From Acidobacteriota bacterium (GTDB lineage Bacteria > Acidobacteriota > Thermoanaerobaculia > Thermoanaerobaculales > Thermoanaerobaculaceae): a stretch of 49,958 bases of DNA. Below, in pieces: positions 41,627 to 49,958 of the stretch. The notes under the pieces were generated by a model. That model was not told the origin of the DNA. It ran no database searches and worked only from the letters and a program-made list of their open reading frames with translations. The stretch spans positions 1 to 49,958 of the forward strand of contig PMLC01000074.1 of assembly GCA_003158745.1 (NCBI GenBank), given 5' to 3'. Each line of letters begins with the position of its first letter. Within the stretch, counting starts at the first letter, position 1. A program made the position numbers and the translations under genes.

Positions 41627-43771
41627 TCACTTGAGTAGGCCGCGGACCTTGAGCATCGGCTCGATCTTCGGCTCGCGTCCGCGGAACTCGCGGTACATCG
41701 TCGCGAGGTCCTCCGTGTTGCCGCGCGACAGGATCATGGCGCGGAAGCGATCGCCGTTCGCGCGGGTCAGGCCGCCGTTTTCCTCGAACCAGGCGAAGGC
41801 GTCGTCGTCGAGCATCTCCGCCCACAGATACGCGTAGTAGCCGGCGGCGTAGCCGTTGCTCCAGATGTGGAGGAAGTAGCTCGAGCGGTAGCGCGACGGC
41901 ACCTGCGGCAAGTCCACGCCGGTCCGCTTCAGCGCCTCGGCTTCGAACTGGTCTACCGCCTGCGGCGGCGCATCTGCGGGGAGCGTGTGCCACTGCATGT
42001 CGAGCTGGGCTGCCGCCAGGATCTCGGTCAGGTCGTACCCCTGGTTGAACGTGGCCGCCTTGCGGATCTTGTCCGCCAGCTCCTGCGGCATCGGTTTGCC
42101 CGTCGCGCCGTTGATGGCGTAGTGCGCCATAACTTTCGGGTCGAGCGCCCAGTGCTCGTTGATCTGCGACGGGAACTCGACGAAGTCGCGTGCCACGCTG
42201 GTGCCGGACAGGCTCGGGTACCGCGCGTCGGCGAACATGCCGTGCAGGCCGTGCCCGAACTCGTGGAACATCGTGCTGACATCGTCCCAGCTCAGCAGGG
42301 CGGGCTGACCCGGCGCAGGCTTGGTGAAGTTGGCGACGTTGAACACGACGGGCTTCGTGCCGAAGAGCTTCGACTGGCCAACGAAGTTGTCCATCCAGGC
42401 GCCGCCCGACTTGTTGTCGCGCTTGAAGTAGTCGCAGTAGAAGAGCGCCATCGGTGAGCCGTCCCGGTCGAACACCTCGAACACCCGCACGTCGGGGTTG
42501 TACACGGGGATGTCCTGGCGCTCCTTGAACGTCACCCCGTAGAGCTCGTGCGCGGCGTAGAAGACGCCGTCCTGGAGAACGCGGTTCAGCGCGAAGTACG
42601 GCTTGATCTCCGCCTCGTCGAGGTCGTACTTCGCCTTGCGCACCTGGTCGGCGTAGAACTCCCAGTCCCAGGGCTCGAGCTTGAAGCCGCCGTGCTGCGT
42701 GTCAATCAAAGACTGGATCTCCCCGGCCTCGTTGCGCGCGTTCGCGGTCGCCACCGGGACGAGCTTGCCGACGAAGTCCTGCACTGCGGCCGGCGTCTTC
42801 GCCATCTGGTCCTCGAGCCTCCATGCCCCGTAGCTCGGGTAGCCGAGGAGCTTGGCCTTCTCGGCGCGGAGCGCGGCCAGCTCAGAGATCGTGGCGCGCG
42901 TGTCGTACGCGTCACCGCGCTCGGCGCGCAGCCATGACGCCCGGAAGAGCTTCTCGCGCGTGCCGCGGTCGGTCAGCGACGACAACGGCGGCTGTTGCGT
43001 CGTGTTCTGCAGCGGGATCAGCCACTTGCCCTCAAGACCCCGGGCCTTCGCCGCCTGCGCCGCCGCGTCGAGCTCCCCCGGTCCGAACCCGGCCAGCTCG
43101 GCCTTATCGGTGACCACCAGCGCCCCCGCCTTGGCCGCGGCGAGCAGCTGGTTGGTGAACTTGGCGGAAAGCACCGCGTCCCGCTCGTTGAGCTGCCTGA
43201 GCGTCGCCTTGTCGGCGTCGGAGAGCCGGGCGCCCGCATGCACGAACTGCTGGTGGTAGTAGTCGACGAGGCGCAGCGACTCGGGGTCGAGCTTGAGCGT
43301 CGCGCGCGCGTCATAGATCACCTCGACGCGATTGAACAGCTTGGAATTAAGGAAGATCGCGTCCTGCAGCGCAGCGAACTTCGGCGCCACCTCCTCCTGC
43401 AGCTTCTGGAGGTTCGGGTTGGTGTTGGAGGACGACAGCCCGTTGAACACCAAGCCCACGCGGGCCAGCAGCTGGCCGCTCCTCTCCAGGGCCACCAGGG
43501 TGTTCTCGAAGGTGGCCGGCGCCGGGTCGTCTGCGATCCGCTCCGCCTCGAGACGGTTCAGCCTGATCCCCTCCTCGAGCGCCGGCTTGAAGTCCTCATC
43601 CCGGATCTTGTCGAAGGGAGGCGCCTGGAACGGCAGCGGGCTCGGAGTCAGGAACGGGTTGGTCCGCACGGCAGCTGCCTCTGTCGCGGGCTTGTTCTGG
43701 TCGGCCGCGGCGGCCCACAGCCCGACCAGCATCATCACGCCGAAGAAGCTGAGCGTCGAGGTTCGAAACAT
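41627..43771 (-). CDS. dcp: M3 family peptidyl-dipeptidase (Dcp-like), exported
   Basis: A 714-residue zinc metallopeptidase that releases dipeptides from the C-terminus of oligopeptides. The long helical N-terminal part holds TFENTLVALERSG and FNGLSSSNTNPNLQKLQEE. The catalytic domain has the zinc motif in DVSTMFHEFGHGLHGMF (HEFGH at about 501-505) and the substrate-binding region FVEFPSQINEHWA. YRSSYFLHIWSNGYAAGYYAYLWAEML follows, typical of Dcp. MFRTSTLSFFGVMMLVGLWAAAADQ is a signal peptide, so it works in the periplasm. The start ATG 43771 has GGAGGG upstream. It is divergent from the tricorn protease gene, another peptidase. Confidence 0.94.
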   Translation of the reverse strand: MFRTSTLSFFGVMMLVGLWAAAADQNKPATEAAAVRTNPFLTPSPLPFQAPPFDKIRDEDFKPALEEGIRLNRLEAERIADDPAPATFENTLVALERSGQLLARVGLVFNGLSSSNTNPNLQKLQEEVAPKFAALQDAIFLNSKLFNRVEVIYDARATLKLDPESLRLVDYYHQQFVHAGARLSDADKATLRQLNERDAVLSAKFTNQLLAAAKAGALVVTDKAELAGFGPGELDAAAQAAKARGLEGKWLIPLQNTTQQPPLSSLTDRGTREKLFRASWLRAERGDAYDTRATISELAALRAEKAKLLGYPSYGAWRLEDQMAKTPAAVQDFVGKLVPVATANARNEAGEIQSLIDTQHGGFKLEPWDWEFYADQVRKAKYDLDEAEIKPYFALNRVLQDGVFYAAHELYGVTFKERQDIPVYNPDVRVFEVFDRDGSPMALFYCDYFKRDNKSGGAWMDNFVGQSKLFGTKPVVFNVANFTKPAPGQPALLSWDDVSTMFHEFGHGLHGMFADARYPSLSGTSVARDFVEFPSQINEHWALDPKVMAHYAINGATGKPMPQELADKIRKAATFNQGYDLTEILAAAQLDMQWHTLPADAPPQAVDQFEAEALKRTGVDLPQVPSRYRSSYFLHIWSNGYAAGYYAYLWAEMLDDDAFAWFEENGGLTRANGDRFRAMILSRGNTEDLATMYREFRGREPKIEPMLKVRGLLK

Positions 43772-44059
43772 TGGTTGTGCCCTCCGATTTTTCTGCCGTG
43801 GCCGCCCGAACGGCGGCACGATGGTCCAGAGGAAACCTTACTCGTACGGACGCCCAACCGTCAAGCGGTAGCGACGGTCCGGCTGACCTGCCACCTGTAG
43901 CGGTACCAGATCTTATGTCAGTCCTCCCCTCCACCCAGCCGGAAACGCATTCATCGCGGCCAATCAATCTCGCAGCGAAAGCAGAGATGGCCTATGATGC
44001 GGGGCCTGATGCGAAACGTGGCCGAAGGACCTGGGACTCGAATCCGAAGGGAGACTTCG

Positions 44060-47000
44060 ATGCACCAAGAACTGCGTGGATCTTCTGGCAGCGACCTCCC
44101 CGCGACGGCGTGGACCGGTTTGATGAAGCTCCTCGTTCTTGGGGTCGCGCTGCTCGGAATGCCGCTCGCAGTCGGCGCTGCGCAGCGCGCTCTCATGCGC
44201 TTCCCGACCCTCCACGGCGCCACAATTGTCTTCGAGGCGGGCGGAAACCTCTGGCGGGTTGACCGCCAGGGCGGCGCGGCCCAGCGCCTCACCACCGACC
44301 CCGACATGGACCTCATGCCGCGATTCTCCCCGGATGGCAAGGAGATCGCCTTCACGGGCGACTACGACGGCAACAGAGACGTTTACGTGATCCCCGCCGA
44401 GGGCGGCCTGGCGCGGCGGCTGACGTTCCACTCCGATGTGGTGCCGGACGCGCCCCTGCGCTGGGGGCCCGACAACATGGTCGTAACCTGGACCCCCGAC
44501 GGGAAGAGCATCATCTTCCTGTCGCGTCGGACGACCTATAACGACTGGTTCGGCCAGATGTTCCTGGTCCCCAGGGAGGGCGGCGCCCCATCGCAGTTCC
44601 CTGTGCCCGTGGGGGGCGTGACCTCTTTCAGCCCGGACGGCAGCAAGATCGCCTACAACCGAATCTTCCGCAACTTCCGCACCTGGAAGCGGTACTACGG
44701 TGGCTTGGCCCAGGACATCTGGATCTACGACCTCGCAAGCCACGAGATCCAGAGGGTCACCGATTGGAAGGGCACCGACACCTTCCCGATGTGGTACCAC
44801 GACACCGTATACTTCGCCTCCGACCGGGGCCCGGAGAAGCGCCTCAACATCTGGGCTTACGACCTCAAGACAAAGCAGTTCCGGCAGGTCACCGGCTTCA
44901 AGGATTACGACGTGGACTGGCCGAGCCTAGGGGACACGGGGATCGTGCTCGCCTGCGGCGGCGAGCTGTACGTCCTCGATCTTCCCTCCGAAAAGCTCAA
45001 CAGGATCGAGGTCGCGATCCCCTCGGATGTGGTGCGCACGAGGGGGCGCTGGGTCGACGCCGGCAAGACCATCCAGTCGTTCGACATCGCCCCCAACGGC
45101 AAGCGCGCCCTCTTCGAGGCCCGTGGAGAGGTATTCACCGTGCCCGCCGAGCACGGCAACACGCGCAACCTGACCCAGACCTCCGGCGTCCGCGAGCAGT
45201 ACCCCGCGTGGTCCCCCGACGGCAAGTGGGTCGCGTACGTGACCGATCGCACCGGCGAGGCAGAGATCGCGGTCCGGCCCGCAGACGGAACGGGCACCGA
45301 GCAAGCCCTCACCGACCGCCGCAAGGGGTACCTGTTCGACCCGGCGTGGGCTCCGGACAGCAAGAAGATCGCCTTCTCCGACAGCGAGCACGCCCTCTGG
45401 ATCCTGAACGTCCCGGACCGGCAACTGACCAACGTGGACTCCAACCCTCGCGCCGAGATGCACGACTTCGCCTGGTCTCCCGACGCGCTCTGGCTGGCGT
45501 ACAGCAAAGCGGCCGACAACGACCTGCGCCAGATCTACCTTTACAGCGTGGCCTCGGCTCGCGCGACTCAGGTGACCGCGGCCCAGACCAACGACTTCGG
45601 GCCGGTGTTCGACCCTCAGGGGAAGTACCTGTACTACATCGGCCTCAAGCACGAGAACCCGGTGTTCAGCGGAAGCGAGTTCAACGTCGCGACGGTCAGC
45701 ATGGCCGGCATCTACGTTGCAACACTCCAGGCGAACGAGCCTTCACCGTTCGCGCCGCGCTCCGACGAAGGAACACCGAAAGAAGAGAAGAAGGACGGCG
45801 AACCCAATGCCGAAGCGTGGAAGCCCGGCGCCAGTGCGCCCATCAAAATCGATCTCGAGGACCTCGCCGACCGCGTCGTTCCGCTGCCCGTTCCTCCCGG
45901 CGAGATCGATCACCTGAGCGCCGCGCGCGGACGCCTTTTCTACCTCACCACGCCGATCAGGAGCTTCGAGACCGTGCTGCACGGCGAGGAGCCCGCGCTT
46001 CACGCCTTCGACATGGAGAAGCGCAAGGACACGGTGCTGCGGAGCCCCGTTGACGGGTACTCGCTCAGCGCCGACGCGACGGCGGTCATCACGAAGAGCA
46101 AGGACGCGTACGCGATAATCAGCACGGCCGCCGAGGCCAAGTCGGAGGGCGACGCGAAGCCCAAGGATCTCGACGTCTCGCACATGCAGGCACTCATCGA
46201 TCCGGTGGCCGAGTGGAACGAGATGTTCCACCAGGCGTGGCGGCTCGAGCGTGACTTCTTCTACAGCCCCGAGATGAACGGCGTGGACTGGCCGCGAGTG
46301 CGTGATGCATACGCGAAGCTGCTGCCGCAGGTCACCTCTCGCGAGGACCTCAACTACGTCATCGGCGAGATGATCGGTGAGCTCGGGAATTCCCACACCT
46401 ACGTCGGCGGCGGCGACGAGCCCCGCGCAAAGCGCGTGCCGACCGGGCTGCTCGGCGTGGACTTCGGCGTCGACGAGAAAGCGGGCCGTTACTTCATCAA
46501 GAGGATCTACCCGGGCGACAATGCCCGCGAGAGCTACCGGTCGCCGCTCACCGAGCCCGGGATCAACGTCAAGGAAGGCCACTATCTGCTGGCGGTCGAC
46601 GGCCGCGAACTGCGCGTGCCGACCGACCCGGACAGCCTTTTCGTCAACACGCTCGACCGCACGGTCACGCTCACCGTGGCGGACGATCCCGCCGGGAAGA
46701 ACCGCCGCAACGTTACCGTGAAACCGATCACCGACGAGCTGAACCTGCGCATGAAGGCCTGGATCGATCACAACCGCGAAAAGGTGGACAAGGCATCCGG
46801 CGGGAAGATCGGCTATCTGTATCTCGTCGACATGGACGAACAGGGGATGAACCAGTTCATCAGCCAGTTCTACCCGCAGGTCCGTATGCAGGGGCTGATC
46901 GTCGACGTGCGGTACAACCACGGCGGCTTCATCGATCAGATCGTTCTCGAGCGCCTGCGCCGCGTGCTCGTGGGCATGGGCGTCAACCGCCAGGGCGTGC

Positions 47001-47419
47001 CGTCTCCGATCCCGCAGCAGATGCTGCACGGGCACATGGCATGCCTGCTCAACCACTATTCGGCCTCCGACGGCGACATCTTCCCGTACTACTTCAAGAA
47101 GTACGGCCTAGGTCCCCTGATCGGGGAGCGGACGTGGGGTGGCGTGCGAGGCATCCGCGGCTATTGGCCGCTCTCCGACAGCGGCTATGTCACCATCCCC
47201 GAGGACAGCCTGTACGGCCTCGACTCTCAGTGGGTCATCGAGAACCACGGAGTGGACCCGGATATCGAGGTGGACAACCTCCCCGGCGACGAGATGGCGG
47301 GCAGGGACGCCCAGCTCGAAACGGCGATCAAGTTCGTCATGGACAAGATCACCTCCAACCCGATGACGCTCCCGCCGCCACCGCCGTTGCAGCCGCCCTA
47401 TCCACCGAACGGCCGGTAG
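44060..47419 (+). CDS. Tricorn protease homologue (S41), exported
   Basis: A 1119-residue serine protease that trims peptides. An N-terminal hydrophobic segment (LMKLLVLGVALLGMPLAVGAA) is a signal or anchor. Beta-propeller repeats follow (many FSPDGKEIAF, WSPDGKWVAY-like blades, residues about 45-600). A linker rich in K/E (about 560-600) leads to the C1 domain with EMIGELGNSHTYVGGG (catalytic His), a PDZ-like domain (about 800-900) and the C2 domain with NHYSASDGDIFPYYF (nucleophile Ser). ENHGVDPDIEVDN carries the charge-relay Glu. ATG 44060 has AAGGGAG upstream; ATG 44123, just before the hydrophobic segment, is the alternative. The neighbouring Dcp-like enzyme suggests a shared peptide-scavenging role. 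Confidence 0.95.
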   Translation: MHQELRGSSGSDLPATAWTGLMKLLVLGVALLGMPLAVGAAQRALMRFPTLHGATIVFEAGGNLWRVDRQGGAAQRLTTDPDMDLMPRFSPDGKEIAFTGDYDGNRDVYVIPAEGGLARRLTFHSDVVPDAPLRWGPDNMVVTWTPDGKSIIFLSRRTTYNDWFGQMFLVPREGGAPSQFPVPVGGVTSFSPDGSKIAYNRIFRNFRTWKRYYGGLAQDIWIYDLASHEIQRVTDWKGTDTFPMWYHDTVYFASDRGPEKRLNIWAYDLKTKQFRQVTGFKDYDVDWPSLGDTGIVLACGGELYVLDLPSEKLNRIEVAIPSDVVRTRGRWVDAGKTIQSFDIAPNGKRALFEARGEVFTVPAEHGNTRNLTQTSGVREQYPAWSPDGKWVAYVTDRTGEAEIAVRPADGTGTEQALTDRRKGYLFDPAWAPDSKKIAFSDSEHALWILNVPDRQLTNVDSNPRAEMHDFAWSPDALWLAYSKAADNDLRQIYLYSVASARATQVTAAQTNDFGPVFDPQGKYLYYIGLKHENPVFSGSEFNVATVSMAGIYVATLQANEPSPFAPRSDEGTPKEEKKDGEPNAEAWKPGASAPIKIDLEDLADRVVPLPVPPGEIDHLSAARGRLFYLTTPIRSFETVLHGEEPALHAFDMEKRKDTVLRSPVDGYSLSADATAVITKSKDAYAIISTAAEAKSEGDAKPKDLDVSHMQALIDPVAEWNEMFHQAWRLERDFFYSPEMNGVDWPRVRDAYAKLLPQVTSREDLNYVIGEMIGELGNSHTYVGGGDEPRAKRVPTGLLGVDFGVDEKAGRYFIKRIYPGDNARESYRSPLTEPGINVKEGHYLLAVDGRELRVPTDPDSLFVNTLDRTVTLTVADDPAGKNRRNVTVKPITDELNLRMKAWIDHNREKVDKASGGKIGYLYLVDMDEQGMNQFISQFYPQVRMQGLIVDVRYNHGGFIDQIVLERLRRVLVGMGVNRQGVPSPIPQQMLHGHMACLLNHYSASDGDIFPYYFKKYGLGPLIGERTWGGVRGIRGYWPLSDSGYVTIPEDSLYGLDSQWVIENHGVDPDIEVDNLPGDEMAGRDAQLETAIKFVMDKITSNPMTLPPPPPLQPPYPPNGR

Positions 47420-47578
47420 TGCAGCGCTCCTCAGTGCAGCCAGGGCCGGGCGGGTGCCCCGCCGAAGCAGCAGGCGCAGATCAGCGACCAGGCAAAGACA
47501 ATCCAGGCGCAGCGGACAGCGATCGAGGCGCTCAAGGGCACGGCGGCGAAGCTAGAAGCGCACCTAGCGGGCAGGTAG
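47420..47578 (+). pseudogene. C-terminal coiled-coil remnant without a start codon
   Basis: Right after the tricorn stop, one frame reads PPKQQAQISDQAKTIQAQRT, then a short Ala/Leu/Lys helix ending LAGR and a TAG stop (47576-47578). The heptad-like pattern resembles the C-terminal coil of tail-fibre or beta-helix trimeric proteins. No ATG, GTG or TTG in that frame has a ribosome site, so this is at best a remnant of a lost gene whose terminator (47620) survives. Confidence 0.35.
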
Positions 47579-47619
47579 CGCCACCAAGAACTGAGCGGAA
47601 GGCGAATTGAAACGAGCAG

Positions 47620-47645
47620 GGCGCCTTCGGGCGCCGTTTCTTTTG
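47620..47645 (+). terminator. Rho-independent terminator with UUCG tetraloop
   Basis: GGCGCC (47620-47625), TTCG, GGCGCC (47630-47635) followed by GTTTCTTTTG: a 6-bp GC stem closed by the very stable UUCG loop and a T-rich tail. It ends transcripts coming from the tricorn gene and the coiled-coil remnant. It is the clearest intrinsic terminator in the window. Confidence 0.85.
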
Positions 47646-47959
47646 CTGTGAGGCTCCAGGACGGGCGATCTCCCGCTCCCGGGGTAGAGACTACCGACGT
47701 CGAGCCTTCATGAACTAGCCGGACCGTCTTCACGTGGCCTTCGATCCTGAAGGGGACGATGAGTTCACTCGCCGCACGGTCAGCCCCCGTGCCCCCCGCG
47801 TTCCTGTGATCTCCCCGGGAGCGCGGGTTCTTTTCAGTGCGGCCCAGGCGCCGGCCGCCTAGTCGAGCGAAAAAAGACCTATTGACAAGAGCCGCCGCCG
47901 GCCTAAGCTTGTCTCAATGTTGCAGGCCAGGATGTGAACAGCACAAAGGGAGGGACTCC
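47646..47959. promoter_or_regulatory. Intergenic region with a candidate sigma70 promoter
   Basis: There is no gene in this 314-nt gap. TTGACA at 47882-47887 and TAAGCT at 47904-47909, 16 nt apart, form a plausible promoter for the secreted protein gene at 47960. GGGAGGG (about 47948-47954) is the ribosome site. The rest (47646-47880) shows no clear feature. A minus-strand frame ending near 47431 starts with a protein-like decapeptide but is not supported. Confidence 0.5.
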
Positions 47960-49162
47960 ATGCGATCCGCCTACCGTTGGCTCTTGTGCATTGCGCTTCT
48001 GCTCGGTCTCGCCTCGCCGGCCCTTGGTGCCGGGGGCTATGGCCTCTGGAAATGGTACCTCATCCCAGCGGCCGGGAGCCTTCCGGGCGCAAACGGGACG
48101 TACTGGCGTCTCGACCTGGCCGTGCTGAACCCGTATTCGTGGCGCTCAATCACCGTGAGGATCGCGTTCCTCCAGGAGAAGACCGATAACACCACCGCCC
48201 CTTACCGCGATTTCACCATCAACCCGGGTGGGCAGCTCAACCTTGCTGACGTTGTGGGAACACAGTTCGGGGTTACGGGCAAGGGCGCCCTCGAACTGTG
48301 GACGCAGGACGGGTCCTACTTCACGACGAATGCGCGCTCCTACACGGCCAGTCCAGGGGGGACCTACGGGCAAGGAATCTCCGGGCAGGACTACACGGTC
48401 GGGGACAATGGCCAAGCCTTCACCCCTGGCATTCGCGTGGATGCCAACTTCAGAACCAACATTGGGGCGGTGAGCGTGTCGTCGGTACCGATTTCGGTGC
48501 TGGCAAGGGTCTTCGACATGAACGGTGCGTTTCAGGGTTCCTATACCTTCAACCTCTTGCCATTCAGTAACGAGCAGGTGGCGGTGTCCAGCTTCGCTCC
48601 GGCATTCGGCCCCGGCTCAGTCCAGTGGTCATGTCTCACAACAGGAGACAGCATCGAATGGGTGGCGTACGCCACTCCGATTGACAACACGAGCGGTGAC
48701 GGCATTTATCTCGAAGAGCGAGTGGATGATCAATACACAACGGCCCAACCGGCGTGGAACCTCTCGGGTGTTTGGGTCGGGACGCTCTCAATCGTTGGTG
48801 TTGGCAGTGAACAAGTCACTTTAGAAATCACCCAGGATCTGGCAACCGTGACAGGGGATGTCTACGACACGTCAACTGGCTTCCACGTCATGTACCTGTC
48901 CGGCTACGAAGACCAGGGCACTATCTCCTTCAACGGCTACCCCTACGTCCTTCAGTACAAGGACGACAGCCTGTGGGGCACGGCCACCGTCATGTCCTCG
49001 ACCAGCATGGCCGGGACTTTCTCGGGTACTGACTATTACTCTGGCGGGGGCAGCTTCGAACTGTCCTATAGCTACTCGCTTGCCCCGAAGACTGAGGCGT
49101 CAAGACCAACCGTCCGGCGCGGCCATCGCGCGGTCGGTGCCCTGAGGGAGAAAGGCCGATGA
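47960..49162 (+). CDS. Secreted beta-rich protein of unknown function
   Basis: A 400-residue exported protein. The signal peptide MRSAYRWLLCIALLLGLASP ends near ALG-AGG. Residues about 25-260 form a beta-rich domain with LIPAAGSLPGANGTYWRLDL and AVLNPYSW, a sequence style common in secreted acidobacterial proteins of unknown role. Residues about 265-375 form a second beta domain with WNLSGVWVGTLSIVGVGSEQ, ITQDLATVTGDVYD and AGTFSGTDYYSGGGSF, resembling small lipocalin-like barrels. The tail is basic. ATG 47960 has GGGAGGG upstream. Codon use is less GC-biased than in the housekeeping genes, hinting at transfer. It overlaps the next gene by 4 nt. Confidence 0.8.
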   Translation: MRSAYRWLLCIALLLGLASPALGAGGYGLWKWYLIPAAGSLPGANGTYWRLDLAVLNPYSWRSITVRIAFLQEKTDNTTAPYRDFTINPGGQLNLADVVGTQFGVTGKGALELWTQDGSYFTTNARSYTASPGGTYGQGISGQDYTVGDNGQAFTPGIRVDANFRTNIGAVSVSSVPISVLARVFDMNGAFQGSYTFNLLPFSNEQVAVSSFAPAFGPGSVQWSCLTTGDSIEWVAYATPIDNTSGDGIYLEERVDDQYTTAQPAWNLSGVWVGTLSIVGVGSEQVTLEITQDLATVTGDVYDTSTGFHVMYLSGYEDQGTISFNGYPYVLQYKDDSLWGTATVMSSTSMAGTFSGTDYYSGGGSFELSYSYSLAPKTEASRPTVRRGHRAVGALREKGR

Positions 49163-49377
49163 CGCCTGGCAAACCAGAGCCACCCTCACCTTCAAAGGAA
49201 AAGCCAGAGCAAGAGCGGGAAGCCGCGCCGCCCAGGCAGCCGACGGATCACGGGATGTCTCTCCTCAACTTCGTCAACCTGGTCCCTGGGAGCAGGATCT
49301 CGGCGGTAACGTTCCCTAGCGGCCTCCGGTGGGAGTTGGACGAGCAGGGGAACAAAACCGAGTACAAGCCACAGTAG
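49159..49377 (+). CDS. Small hypothetical protein, coupled to the secreted protein
   Basis: A 72-residue protein with a Pro/Glu/Lys-rich, disordered first half and a folded-looking second half (MSLLNFVNLVPGSRISAVTF, ending NKTEYKPQ). No signal or membrane segment. ATG 49159 overlaps the preceding stop as ATGA, which supports real expression. Family unknown. Confidence 0.6.
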   Translation: MTPGKPEPPSPSKEKPEQEREAAPPRQPTDHGMSLLNFVNLVPGSRISAVTFPSGLRWELDEQGNKTEYKPQ

Positions 49378-49396
49378 GGAGCGTGGGGGTGTTGGG

Positions 49397-49477
49397 GTGC
49401 TGGCCAAGTACGAGCGCGAGGTTGTTCCGTTCCTACTGATCGGCATTGCGGTTTTGGCCTTGGCGGGAACGGTGTGA
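49397..49477 (+). CDS. 26-residue single-helix membrane peptide
   Basis: From GTG 49397 the frame reads MLAKYEREVVP followed by a hydrophobic helix FLLIGIAVLALAGTV and a stop. It lies 20 nt after the previous stop, with a purine-rich GGGAGCG about 12-18 nt upstream. Short leader-like or toxin-like membrane peptides look like this, but chance cannot be excluded. Confidence 0.35.
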   Translation: MLAKYEREVVPFLLIGIAVLALAGTV

Positions 49478-49539
49478 AGTGAGGCCACCGCCGATGGAAC
49501 ATCGCCACTCTTTGCCGTGGGGCTGGTGGGGATCTCCTC

Positions 49540-49713
49540 ATGAGCATTGGCCTTTGCTACTGGTGGGCTGTGGTCAAGGGATATTCCTCACCGTGGATTT
49601 TCCTGCTTGCGTGCTGGCCCCTGATGGGTTTCATTGTAGTGGCGTTGTTACCGGCCACGTACAAGGATGCTCCACCCCATGGAGCCAACGAAACCGAGAC
49701 GGGAAAGAAGTGA
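49540..49713 (+). CDS. 57-residue small membrane protein
   Basis: From ATG 49540: MSIGLCYWWAVVKGYSSPW, then a hydrophobic helix (IFLLACWPLMGFIVVALLP) and a polar tail ending GKK. The basic-Gly-x-Ser-Pro-x-hydrophobic-LLP layout is widespread among small bacterial membrane proteins. GGGGA lies 9-13 nt upstream. Its stop overlaps the first codon (GTG 49710) of the recombinase remnant. Function unknown. Confidence 0.55.
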   Translation: MSIGLCYWWAVVKGYSSPWIFLLACWPLMGFIVVALLPATYKDAPPHGANETETGKK

Positions 49714-49958
49714 AGATCAAACGGATGACGCTTCACCCGCTGGTCCGCTTTCAAGATCTTAGGCACTCCACCGCCATGATGCTCCGGAAGGACGGCGAAC
49801 CCATCAGCATTGGGAGCGCGATGCTCGGCCACGCTCGCACCCGCACGACCACCGACGCCTACGGGCACGTCATCGAGGAGAGCTGACGGGTTCAGCGGCC
49901 GATCGGCTGCAGGAATTGTTCGGCGGCGACAAACCCAAGAGCTCAGGCGGGGAAAAAC
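49710..49958 (+). pseudogene. Tyrosine recombinase/integrase C-terminal remnant, frameshifted
   Basis: From 49710 a frame reads VKIKRM, then FQDLRHSTAMMLRKDGEP, MLGHARTRTTTDAYGHV: box II of the tyrosine recombinases, with the R-H of LRH, the LGH and the catalytic Tyr in the DAYGHV position. It stops at 49886. The normal C-terminal tail then continues in another frame as SAADRLQELFGGDKPK to the window edge, so there is a frameshift around 49884-49896. The N-terminal core-binding domain and the first catalytic Arg are absent upstream. It is a decayed integrase, cut by the window end. Confidence 0.78.

Noticed and set aside
47431-47733. A minus-strand frame beginning MKTVRLVHEG
   Set aside because: The first residues look protein-like, but the rest is low complexity and antisense to the coiled-coil remnant. 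No ribosome site of note.
40977-49958. A complete genomic island bounded by the tRNA fragment and the integrase
   Set aside because: The genes between (Dcp, tricorn) are chromosomal in type, no second att copy is visible and the integrase is cut by the window edge, so the limits cannot be set.

Overview
The window is one continuous, GC-rich, gene-dense bacterial segment. About 38 protein genes cover nearly all of the first 40 kb, and many start with GTG and overlap their neighbours by 4 nt. The organism is Gram-negative, because it carries lipid A genes (lpxD, lpxA) and a Skp/OmpH chaperone. It is most likely an acidobacterium or close relative. The best clue is a VWFA protein of the Acidobacteria-associated type, supported by a tricorn-type protease and a secreted protein of a kind common in that phylum. 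This is inference: there is no rRNA in the window to settle it.

Layout. 1-1.1 kb: a GNAT acetyltransferase and a small frameshifted gene. 1.1-4 kb (minus strand): skp-lpxD-fabZ-lpxA, an envelope lipid operon without bamA upstream or lpxB/lpxI downstream. 4.1-7.7 kb: one 1200-residue protein joining a complete transketolase to a complete phosphoglucose isomerase. 7.8-15.2 kb: two glycosyltransferase genes, a YbjN-like protein, and a lipid-linked glycosylation set (GT2 polyprenyl-P transferase, Agl23-like GT-C protein, DUF2298 membrane protein). 15.4-18.7 kb: a two-domain protein that looks like two inactivated metallopeptidases, an adenosine-specific kinase and a LysE-type exporter. 18.9-24.2 kb (minus strand): a GAF/HD-GYP protein, a WXXGXW lipoprotein, the VWFA protein and an acyl-CoA dehydrogenase. 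24.3-30.3 kb: mismatch repair, with mutL converging on mutS-nagZ-queC. 30.4-33.9 kb (plus strand): tsaB-rimI, an orphan MshEN protein, HU and an M50 protease. 34.1-36.2 kb: murJ-dtd. 36.2-39.5 kb: a secreted protein, ssb, then a structured leader, a small CxxC protein and an AsnB-like amidotransferase. 39.6-40.7 kb: another glycosyltransferase.

From 40.7 kb the character changes. A 0.9 kb non-coding stretch holds the 3' part of a tRNA-Thr gene next to a strong palindrome, which looks like the scar of tRNA-targeted integration. Then come a Dcp-type M3 peptidase and a tricorn protease homologue, a perfect UUCG terminator, and a small operon (secreted beta-rich protein plus three very small proteins) that runs into a decayed tyrosine recombinase at the window end.

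The most unusual signals are: (1) the transketolase-phosphoglucose isomerase fusion; (2) long imperfect hairpins built from tandem 7-nt units at three of the convergent gene junctions (7.7, 18.8 and 34.0 kb), one of which supplies the last codons and stop of dtd; (3) the double pseudo-peptidase; (4) the orphan MshEN protein, which could bind c-di-GMP; (5) the three-stem leader before the CxxC/asnB pair; (6) the tRNA fragment and integrase relic.
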